Source of the DNA: Bacteroidales bacterium
Lineage (GTDB): Bacteria; Bacteroidota; Bacteroidia; Bacteroidales; UBA7960
Direction: 5' to 3'
Length of the DNA: 6,096 nucleotides
Assembly (NCBI GenBank): GCA_007132825.1
Contig: SLNX01000130.1
Span: 1-6,096, forward strand
Each line of letters begins with the position of its first letter. The first letter of the stretch is position 1. The position numbers and the translations under genes are program-made. Under the pieces are notes generated by a model. That model made no database searches. It was not told the DNA's origin and saw only the letters and a program-made list of their open reading frames with translations. Of this stretch, positions 1-5,383 are shown piece by piece.

Positions 1-495
1 GCCGCGGCAAGCCTGGATGTGTCATTCGCTGAGATGACAAAATATGCCGGAGTGGATGTTTTGTCTTTTGGTGGAACAAAAAACGGTGCCATGGCCGCCG
101 AGGCTGTTGTCTTTTTCAATCAGGATCTGGCCCGGGAATATGAATATACACGTAAGCAAAGCATGCAGCTGATATCCAAAATGCGCTATATCAGCGCACA
201 GTTCACCGCACTCCTTTCAAACGACCTTTGGCTGCAGAATGCCCGTCATGCAAATGCCATGGCAGCATTGCTCGAGAAAAGGGTATCTGAACTGCGTGGA
301 GTTGAAATTACACAAAAGGTTGAAACAAATGCCGTATTTGCAATCGTTTCTCCGGAAGCAATAGATAAGTTAAAACGGAAATACTTTTTCTATATGTGGG
401 ATGCTACTCGCAATGAGGTACGCTGGATGACCGCCTTCAATACCACGGAAGAGGATATTGAAAATTTTGTTGATGCGTTGAAGGAAGCATTGTAA
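1..495 (+). CDS. Low-specificity L-threonine aldolase, C-terminal part (5' truncated by window edge)
   Basis: This is the C-terminal 164 residues of a PLP-dependent beta-eliminating lyase/threonine aldolase family protein, a cytoplasmic enzyme that cleaves L-threonine or L-allo-threonine to glycine and acetaldehyde. The reading frame is open from base 1, so the GTG at base 19 is an internal valine and not a start. The clearest signature is SFGGTKNG at bases 64-87; its lysine (bases 79-81) is the expected PLP Schiff-base residue. The downstream pattern, with an RKQSMQLISKMRYISAQF-like helix and a small C-terminal domain ending in a helix, fits the family. Family members are about 340 residues long, so roughly half is missing on the left. 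The stop codon lies inside a long inverted repeat, and the gene converges on prmC with a 64-nt gap. Substrate stereospecificity cannot be judged from this part. The family assignment is firm; the specific name ltaE is not established. Confidence 0.92.
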   Translation, partial: AAASLDVSFAEMTKYAGVDVLSFGGTKNGAMAAEAVVFFNQDLAREYEYTRKQSMQLISKMRYISAQFTALLSNDLWLQNARHANAMAALLEKRVSELRGVEITQKVETNAVFAIVSPEAIDKLKRKYFFYMWDATRNEVRWMTAFNTTEEDIENFVDALKEAL

Positions 496-525
496 AGACA
501 ATTCTTGAATTGTCTTTACGATGCT
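486..525. terminator. Long hairpin between convergent genes, probable bidirectional terminator
   Basis: Bases 486-503 pair with 508-525 around a CTTG tetraloop, giving an 18-bp stem whose only imperfection is a T491/G520 (U-G) wobble. The inner 12 bp (492-503 with 508-519) are perfect. The left arm includes the threonine aldolase stop codon (493-495). The right arm lies 34 nt beyond the prmC stop on the other strand. Neither strand has a T-run after the stem, so it is not a textbook Rho-independent terminator. Its position between converging genes nevertheless suggests that it ends, or protects the 3' ends of, both transcripts. The structure is seen directly; termination is inferred. Confidence 0.55.
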
Positions 526-559
526 CTAATTTCAAATCCCGCATTTCAGCTTCGAGTTT

Positions 560-1444
560 TTACTTTCTGGCTTTAATGAAGCGATCTTTGCCGTGGATGT
601 CCTTAATAATCATTGCTTCCGAAAAACCTGCTGATAAAATAGCTTCGCGGCAATCGGCTGAGAGACTTTCATTGATCTCAACAAATAGCAACCCCCCCTT
701 TATCAACCAATTAGAAGCTTTTTTTGCAATGACACGGTAAAATATTAAAGGATTATCATCAGACACAAACAGTGCGCCGGCAGGTTCATAATTCAAAACC
801 TTCGGGGCCATGTTGCTTTTTTCCGAGTTTCTGACATAAGGGGGATTGCTAACGATGCAGTTTAACGATTCAGCAGGAAAAAGCAAAGTGTCAGCAGAAA
901 GCACATCGTAATGAATAAACCGGATCATTGCACCGTGCAGATCTGCATTCCTTTTTGCCATATTTATGGCATCTTCGTTGATCTCAATTGCAGAAATCTG
1001 GCATCTCCTGAAACGGCTGGCCAAAGCTATGGCAATGCAGCCGCTACCTGTGCCAATATCAAGAATGTACAAAGGCGGCCCTGTATCATAGACCTTTTCA
1101 ATTTCACTACAAACAGATAGCGCAAGTTCTTCCGTTTCCGGTCTGGGTATCAATACAGATCCATCCACATGTATGTCAAGGCCCAGAAATTCCGTTACTC
1201 CGGTTATGTGTTGCACCGGCTCTCCCCTGCTCAGGCGCCGGGCTGCTTTCTTCAACCGAACAATATCAGACTCGGAAAGCCGGTTGTTTCCGTTCAGTAC
1301 ACGTTTATCGGGCCGCAGGCCAAAAAAACGATAAAACACTTCATCTGCGATCGCTTTCTGTTCATTGACCCCTTCTGCTAAAGGAAGCAAAGACTTAAAC
1401 CAGTGATACAAGTCAGATATTTTATTTGACTTTAAATCATCCAT
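560..1444 (-). CDS. prmC: Peptide chain release factor N5-glutamine methyltransferase PrmC (HemK)
   Basis: PrmC is a cytoplasmic SAM-dependent enzyme that methylates the glutamine of the GGQ motif in release factors RF1 and RF2, improving translation termination. The 294 residues match the family's usual length of about 280. An N-terminal helical domain (about residues 1-85) carries EPVQHI at 75-80, the counterpart of the common PxQYI motif. RPETE follows at 101-105. The Rossmann-like methyltransferase domain has the SAM loop DIGTGSG at 129-135 and the catalytic NPPY at 200-203, which binds the target glutamine. The ATG start is well fixed, because an in-frame TAG lies immediately upstream. 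It is the last gene of the apparent lipA-namZ-prmC cluster, 12 nt after the muramidase stop, with no promoter visible in that gap. In many bacteria prmC sits beside prfA; here it does not. The NPPY motif and full length make the call secure. Confidence 0.97.
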   Translation of the reverse strand: MDDLKSNKISDLYHWFKSLLPLAEGVNEQKAIADEVFYRFFGLRPDKRVLNGNNRLSESDIVRLKKAARRLSRGEPVQHITGVTEFLGLDIHVDGSVLIPRPETEELALSVCSEIEKVYDTGPPLYILDIGTGSGCIAIALASRFRRCQISAIEINEDAINMAKRNADLHGAMIRFIHYDVLSADTLLFPAESLNCIVSNPPYVRNSEKSNMAPKVLNYEPAGALFVSDDNPLIFYRVIAKKASNWLIKGGLLFVEINESLSADCREAILSAGFSEAMIIKDIHGKDRFIKARK

Positions 1445-1456
1445 CTATATAAAATA

Positions 1457-2635
1457 TTAAAAATCGGGGTAGAGTAAATATTTTGATCTGATTTTATGAA
1501 ATGAATTCAGGTCCTCTTGCCAGCTTGCGCGAATCTCATCTGCATTATAACCAGCTATGATTTGACGTCTGAGTTCACTGGTTCCGGTCAGACGTTCAAA
1601 GAAGTTGTTAAAAAAGTGTTCTTTTTCAGGAAAATGATGATAAGCATTTAACAGGTAGTCCAAGTTGATCTGATTTGTGTTTCTCAATTCTTCAAGTGGG
1701 ATTTTGCTCAGGTCAATTCCGTTGCATTTTTTTCCCAGTTGAGGTGGATTGGGTGCGGCTGAGACACTTTGAGGGATAAATCTGTAAGCAAACTTTTGTT
1801 CCGGCAAATCGGGATGGCCATAGACCTGAAAGGGTTTATTTGTGCCACGTCCGAGACTGATCACCGTACCTTCAAACAAACAGAGTGAGGGATAAAGATA
1901 GATGGCGTGCATGTTTGGCAGATTCGGGGATGGTGATAATGACACGTTATATCTGGTCAGACGGGTATAGTTTTTTACCTTTACAACATGCACTTCACAT
2001 TGCAGACCCTCTGGCAACCATGCTTCTCCGTTTACCATCAGGGCATATTCTCCAACCGTCATCCCATGCACGATTGGTATGGGGTGCAATCCGACAAAAG
2101 AGCTGTATTCTGGCTTTAACAGGGGCCCGTCCACATAATGTCCGTTTGGGTTGGGCCTGTCGAGGATAATCATTGGGATGCCTTGCCTGGCAGCTTCTTC
2201 CATGATGTAGGTCATGGTGGATATATAGGTATAAAACCGGGTGCCCACATCCTGAATGTCAAAAAGGATGACATCCAAATCCTCCAGCTGTTTAGCCGTT
2301 GGTCTTCGGTTTGCACCGTAAAGGCTGATGATCGGTAACCCTGTTCGATCATCGATGCTGCTGTCGACCAGCTCCCCTGCAGCTGCCACGCCCCTGAATC
2401 CGTGTTCCGGACTAAAAACCCTGACCACTTGTATGCCTGCAGAAAGCAGACTGTCTACCAGGTGGGTGTCCACAATCATGGAGGTGTGGTTTCCGGCCAC
2501 CGCCACCCGTTTGTTTTCAAGCAAATGAAAGTATTGATCTGTTTGCCACGCGCCGGGTATGGGATATGATTTCTCAGCACGAAGCTGAAATGACTGCATG
2601 GCCAGAATCAGGAAAAGCAGGATGGTTATGTGCAT
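1457..2635 (-). CDS. namZ: Secreted exo-beta-N-acetylmuramidase, NamZ/DUF1343 family (GH171)
   Basis: This is a DUF1343 (YbbC-like) family protein. Characterised members are NamZ exo-muramidases that remove terminal MurNAc from peptidoglycan glycan fragments during cell-wall turnover. Family landmarks in order are FSPEHGFRG at 74-82 (the glutamate, E77, is in the motif proposed to be catalytic), SLYG at 104-107, DIQDVGTRFYTYI at 126-138, ILDRPNPNG at 157-165, SPSPNLP at 234-240 and FEGT-to-GRGT at 254-265. The length of 392 residues is normal for a member with a signal peptide. Residues 1-20 form a hydrophobic leader ending LRA, a plausible signal peptidase I site, so the protein is probably periplasmic; the leader is unusual in lacking an early Lys or Arg. 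An in-frame TGA two codons upstream of the ATG excludes a longer start with a basic n-region. It lies 11 nt after lipA and 12 nt before prmC. Peptidoglycan activity is inferred from the family; no murQ or amiD-like partner is in the window. Confidence 0.9.
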   Translation of the reverse strand: MHITILLFLILAMQSFQLRAEKSYPIPGAWQTDQYFHLLENKRVAVAGNHTSMIVDTHLVDSLLSAGIQVVRVFSPEHGFRGVAAAGELVDSSIDDRTGLPIISLYGANRRPTAKQLEDLDVILFDIQDVGTRFYTYISTMTYIMEEAARQGIPMIILDRPNPNGHYVDGPLLKPEYSSFVGLHPIPIVHGMTVGEYALMVNGEAWLPEGLQCEVHVVKVKNYTRLTRYNVSLSPSPNLPNMHAIYLYPSLCLFEGTVISLGRGTNKPFQVYGHPDLPEQKFAYRFIPQSVSAAPNPPQLGKKCNGIDLSKIPLEELRNTNQINLDYLLNAYHHFPEKEHFFNNFFERLTGTSELRRQIIAGYNADEIRASWQEDLNSFHKIRSKYLLYPDF

Positions 2636-2646
2636 GAATCAAATTA

Positions 2647-3507
2647 TTAAACGTGTTTTTCAGCATGATAAGATGACCGGACAAGAGGTGCACTTTCCAC
2701 GAATGAGAAGCCTTTAGATCGTGCAATCTCACCATAGCGGGCAAAATCATCCGGATGAATGTATGCTTGAACCGGAAGATGCTTTCTGCTTGGTTGCAGA
2801 TACTGCCCGATGGTAATCACCTCGCAGCCTGCGTCCAGGAGATCGTCCATTGTTTGTAGTATGTCCGCTTCAGTTTCACCCAGGCCAAGCATAATTCCCG
2901 ATTTGGTCCTGATATCGCTATTTTTTGATATGTATCGGATTACACTCAAACTTGTTTCATAGTTGGCATAAACCCTTACCTCTTTTGTGAGTTTTCTGAC
3001 TGTTTCCAGATTATGACTGATTACCTCCGGAGCAGCATTGATCACTTTCTGAATGTCATCTTCATTGCCTTTGAAATCAGGGATTAAAGCCTCAATGGTT
3101 GTACCAGGAACTTCTTTTTTTATCGATTGGATCGTTCCGGCCCAATGAGAAGCACCACCATCAGGGAGATCATCACGATCGACACTGGTAATCACACAAT
3201 GTTTTACCCCCATTTTTCTGACCGCGGAAGCTACCCGCTCCATTTCTTTCGGATCAGGGGGAAGGGGTTTGCCTGTTTTGACATTGCAAAAACGGCAGCT
3301 GCGTGTACAAATGTCGCCCAGAATCATGAAGGTGGCCGTACCCGCGTTCCAGCATTCCCCTTTGTTCGGACACAAGCCACTTTCGCAAATGGTATGCAGA
3401 CTTTCCTCGTTTAGCGTGTTTTTTACCTTTTTATAATCGGTTGCACGGGTTAGATGGCGACGTAACCATTCTGGTTTTTTTATGTATTTATTCCTAAAAT
3501 TTTCCAC
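2647..3507 (-). CDS. lipA: Lipoyl synthase LipA
   Basis: LipA is a cytoplasmic radical-SAM enzyme that inserts two sulfur atoms into octanoyl groups on the lipoyl domains of pyruvate and 2-oxoglutarate dehydrogenases and the glycine cleavage H protein. Both iron-sulfur sites are complete: the auxiliary cluster cysteines C41, C46 and C52 (CESGLCPNKGEC), and the radical-SAM CxxxCxxC cysteines C67, C71 and C74. The C-terminal RSSYHAE motif (277-283), which supplies a serine ligand to the auxiliary cluster, is present. The length of 286 residues is typical. The start is a GTG at 3505-3507: an in-frame TAA lies three sense codons upstream, and no in-frame ATG occurs before the conserved region. 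It is the first gene of the minus-strand cluster, separated from the upstream small gene by a strong terminator, so it must have its own promoter; a candidate lies at 3536-3543. No lipB is in the window. Confidence 0.97.
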   Translation of the reverse strand: MENFRNKYIKKPEWLRRHLTRATDYKKVKNTLNEESLHTICESGLCPNKGECWNAGTATFMILGDICTRSCRFCNVKTGKPLPPDPKEMERVASAVRKMGVKHCVITSVDRDDLPDGGASHWAGTIQSIKKEVPGTTIEALIPDFKGNEDDIQKVINAAPEVISHNLETVRKLTKEVRVYANYETSLSVIRYISKNSDIRTKSGIMLGLGETEADILQTMDDLLDAGCEVITIGQYLQPSRKHLPVQAYIHPDDFARYGEIARSKGFSFVESAPLVRSSYHAEKHV

Positions 3508-3535
3508 ATTAATATCTTATAACAGGATAACCATG

Positions 3536-3543
3536 CAAAAATA
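3536..3543 (-). promoter_or_regulatory. Candidate -7 promoter element for the lipA cluster
   Basis: On the minus strand this reads TATTTTTG, a full match to the Bacteroidota -7 consensus TAnnTTTG. It lies 28 nt upstream of the lipA GTG and downstream of the intrinsic terminator, where a promoter for lipA is needed. No TTG -33 element is present at the expected spacing, and the region is AT-rich, so chance is possible. Confidence 0.38.
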
Positions 3544-3559
3544 AGCTTTTCGTAAAAGA

Positions 3560-3599
3560 AAAAAGCCATTTCGGTTAATGAAACCCGAAATGGCTTTTT
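3560..3599 (-). terminator. Intrinsic terminator after the small minus-strand gene
   Basis: Bases 3560-3574 and 3585-3599 form a perfect 15-bp inverted repeat with a GC-containing core (GCCATTTCGG) and a 10-nt loop. Read on either strand, the stem ends in a run of five T, which is the classic Rho-independent layout. It begins 18 nt beyond the stop of the small minus-strand gene and lies upstream of the lipA start, so it should separate the two transcripts. The symmetrical A and T tracts mean it could also stop plus-strand transcription, but no plus-strand gene is present just upstream. Confidence 0.87.
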
Positions 3600-3617
3600 G
3601 TTCCGAAATACATCAGG

Positions 3618-3848
3618 CTAATTTTGAAGCAATATAAATTTGTCTCCTTTGGTATTTTTTACCACATCCATTGCTTTTGCATAATTCAGGATGTTGTTGA
3701 TCACATGTTTGCCAGGCAACGGGTTGTATTCTTGCTTTTGCCCTTCCACCAGGTTTCTGATTAAATCAATGCTTTCTGATGAAGCCCGGTCCTGAATGTT
3801 ACATAAATAGCTGATGATCTCATTGTTAATAGTATGAACATGTTTCAT
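3618..3848 (-). CDS. Small hypothetical protein (76 aa), possible winged-helix-like C-terminus
   Basis: I do not recognise this gene. It would encode 76 residues from the ATG at 3846-3848; a TTG two codons upstream is possible but less likely. Support for it being real comes from its context: the stop is followed 18 nt later by a strong intrinsic terminator in the same orientation, and no other gene explains that terminator. The protein has no signal peptide or membrane segment. Residues 1-38 look helical and charged. After a Pro/Gly linker (YNPLPGKH) comes a helix (VINNILNYAKAMDVVKN) followed by a short strand-turn-strand, NTKGDKFILLQN. That helix-then-hairpin ending would suit a small helix-turn-helix or wing, but this is inference from pattern alone. 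The NILNYAKA stretch resembles, from memory and unchecked, other short Bacteroidota proteins. It diverges from sucC across 143 nt. I see no clear promoter for it. Confidence 0.62.
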   Translation of the reverse strand: MKHVHTINNEIISYLCNIQDRASSESIDLIRNLVEGQKQEYNPLPGKHVINNILNYAKAMDVVKNTKGDKFILLQN

Positions 3849-3872
3849 AGGCAAAGTTTTTGTTTTATGGGA

Positions 3873-3884
3873 TTTAAATTTAAA
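3873..3884. repeat. 12-bp perfect AT palindrome in the divergent intergenic region
   Basis: The sequence TTTAAATTTAAA is its own reverse complement. It lies 25 nt upstream of the small gene's ATG and about 107 nt upstream of sucC. It could be an operator, but such AT-only palindromes arise easily by chance in AT-rich spacers. Confidence 0.2.
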
Positions 3885-3963
3885 ACGGCAACCTGCTGAT
3901 TAATATTTTACAAGTCAATAAAAAAACATCAGAAAGTTTTAAACCGGCGTTTCCAATAATTAT

Positions 3964-3971
3964 TATTTTTG
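3964..3971 (+). promoter_or_regulatory. Candidate -7 promoter element for sucC
   Basis: TATTTTTG fits the Bacteroidota TAnnTTTG element exactly and ends 20 nt before the sucC ATG, implying a leader of roughly 10-15 nt. No good TTG -33 match is found about 17-23 nt upstream; only a TTTT run is there. No Shine-Dalgarno sequence precedes the ATG, as is usual in this phylum. Confidence 0.42.
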
Positions 3972-3991
3972 TTCTTCTAAATCATTGGGCT

Positions 3992-5185
3992 ATGAATTTA
4001 CATGAATACCAGGGAAAAGAACTATTGAAGCGCTTTGACGTTCCTGTTGCGATGGGAATATTGGTAAAGGATCCGAACGATGCAATTGCCGCGGCAGAAA
4101 AGATAACTGAAGCTACCGGTATTAAACTATGGGCTGTTAAGGCCCAGGTTCATGCTGGCGGACGTGGAAAAGGGGGTGGTGTGAAAATTGCTAAATCTTT
4201 AGAAGAGGTAAAGAAACATGCAGAGGCGATCCTCGGTATGTGGCTCGTAACACCACAGACTTCAGCGAAGGGAAAGCTGGTTCGAAAGGTTTTAATTGAG
4301 CAAGGAATATATTATCCCGGCGAGAGCGAGCCAGCCGAGTTTTACCTGAGCATCATGCTCAACAGGGAAACCTCCAGGAACACAATTATCTATTCTCCCA
4401 GGGGGGGTATGAACATTGAGGAGGTAGCGGAAGAAACGCCCGACCAGATATTCAAGGAGGAGATCAATCCCATTGTTGGAATACAGCCTTTCCAGTGTCG
4501 CCGGATCGCCTTCAACCTTGGTTTGAGTGGAAATGCCTTCAAAAATATGGTCAAATTCATTCCAAAGCTTGTACATGCTTATTTGGCAACGGACGCTTCT
4601 TTGCTGGAAATCAATCCGCTTTTCAAAACCTCAGACAATAAAATCCTGGTGGTGGATACAAAAATGACCATTGATGATAACGCGCTTTTCAGGCACGCCG
4701 ACATTCTTGCAATGCGTGACATTCATGAGGAGGATCCGATGGAGGTTGAAGCAGGTAAGTATGACCTGAATTATGTGAAACTTGATGGCAACGTTGGTTG
4801 TATGGTAAATGGCGCAGGTCTTGCTATGGCAACCATGGATATTATCAAGCTCAGTGGTGGCGAGCCCGCTAACTTCCTTGATGTGGGTGGATCTGCCAAC
4901 GCCAAACGTGTCGAAGAAGCTTTCAGAATTATATTGAAAGACAAAAATGTGAAAGTGATCCTCATTAACATCTTCGGAGGAATCGTTAGATGCGACCGGG
5001 TGGCCAACGGCATTGTGGATGCCTACAAAAACATAGGGAATATTGACATCCCTATTATTGTCAGACTTCAGGGTACAAATGCAGAAGAAGCCAAAGAGAT
5101 CATTGATGCTTCAGGTTTAAAAGTGCAGTCGGCCATACTGCTGAAAGAAGCGGCCCAAATGGTATCCGAAGCGGTTATTTCTTAA
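3992..5185 (+). CDS. sucC: Succinate-CoA ligase (ADP-forming) subunit beta SucC
   Basis: SucC is the beta subunit of succinyl-CoA synthetase, which interconverts succinyl-CoA and succinate with nucleotide phosphorylation in the TCA cycle. The beta subunit binds the nucleotide and Mg and works with SucD, which carries the phosphohistidine. The full 397 residues show the N-terminal NLHEYQ start, the ATP-grasp segment with HAGGRGKGGGVK at 54-65, EINPL at 206-210 with N208 and D222 spaced 14 apart as the expected metal ligands, NGAGLAMATMD at 273-283, NFLDVGG at 294-300 and INIFGGIVRCD at 325-335 in the C-terminal CoA-ligase domain. No catalytic region is damaged. The ATG is at the family's conserved start. 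sucD does not follow; the next gene is an unrelated exported protein about 200 nt away, so SucD must be encoded elsewhere, an arrangement I believe occurs in Bacteroidota. ADP versus GDP preference cannot be read reliably from the sequence. Confidence 0.98.
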   Translation: MNLHEYQGKELLKRFDVPVAMGILVKDPNDAIAAAEKITEATGIKLWAVKAQVHAGGRGKGGGVKIAKSLEEVKKHAEAILGMWLVTPQTSAKGKLVRKVLIEQGIYYPGESEPAEFYLSIMLNRETSRNTIIYSPRGGMNIEEVAEETPDQIFKEEINPIVGIQPFQCRRIAFNLGLSGNAFKNMVKFIPKLVHAYLATDASLLEINPLFKTSDNKILVVDTKMTIDDNALFRHADILAMRDIHEEDPMEVEAGKYDLNYVKLDGNVGCMVNGAGLAMATMDIIKLSGGEPANFLDVGGSANAKRVEEAFRIILKDKNVKVILINIFGGIVRCDRVANGIVDAYKNIGNIDIPIIVRLQGTNAEEAKEIIDASGLKVQSAILLKEAAQMVSEAVIS

Positions 5186-5224
5186 CTGCTTGTATTTGAG
5201 TTTTGTTCGAATAGTTATCAACAT

Positions 5225-5245
5225 TTGTTAAGTATTTATTAACAA
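5225..5245. repeat. 7-bp inverted repeat after sucC
   Basis: TTGTTAA at 5225-5231 pairs with TTAACAA at 5239-5245 around a 7-nt loop. It is AT-rich and weak. Its right arm overlaps the left arms of two further inverted repeats, so the three cannot all form at once. Confidence 0.35.
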
Positions 5246-5288
5246 TGCTGTAGGGACATTGTTTCTAACAGCATTTCTCTTTATTTTT
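5244..5288 (+). terminator. Probable sucC terminator with overlapping alternative hairpins
   Basis: AATGCTGT (5244-5251) pairs with ACAGCATT (5268-5275) around a 16-nt loop and is followed by the T-rich stretch 5274-5288 (TTTCTCTTTATTTTT in part). This is the best termination signal after sucC, starting 58 nt beyond its stop. A competing 7-bp stem, AACAATG (5241-5247) with CATTGTT (5257-5263), uses part of the same left arm. The stems are modest, so termination efficiency is uncertain. The T-rich tail is shared with a promoter candidate for the next gene. Confidence 0.45.
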
Positions 5289-5289
5289 G
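5259..5289 (+). promoter_or_regulatory. Candidate promoter (-33 and -7) for the exported protein gene
   Basis: TTG at 5259-5261 and TATTTTTG at 5282-5289 are separated by 20 nt, which fits the Bacteroidota layout of TTG, about 17-23 nt, then TAnnTTTG. It is the only candidate in the window with both elements at correct spacing. Transcription would start near 5296 and give a 5' leader of roughly 85-90 nt before the ATG at 5384. It overlaps the probable sucC terminator. Confidence 0.45.
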
Positions 5290-5383
5290 TTATATGCTTA
5301 AAAATAGAAAAGCATTACATAGAACAGCTCAACAAGATAATAGTAGCAACCCATAATACATTATTCACTCAAAACCCATTATC

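Noticed and set aside
510..740. 76-codon plus-strand frame at the threonine aldolase/prmC junction
   Set aside because: It starts inside the hairpin and runs antisense through the conserved end of prmC. It has no recognisable protein features.
1885..2528. Three plus-strand frames of 66-94 codons within the muramidase gene
   Set aside because: All are antisense to a full-length gene with intact family motifs and have no convincing start context.
3127..3414. 95-codon plus-strand frame opposite lipA
   Set aside because: It overlaps the iron-sulfur cysteine region of lipA on the other strand, where codon constraint explains the open frame.
3849..3960. Promoter for the small minus-strand gene
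   Set aside because: The only near match to TAnnTTTG (AAACTTTG on the minus strand) ends a few bases before the ATG and lacks a -33 element at useful spacing, so I do not call it.
4292..5013. Two minus-strand frames (94 and 80 codons) opposite sucC
   Set aside because: They are shadows of the highly conserved sucC coding sequence.
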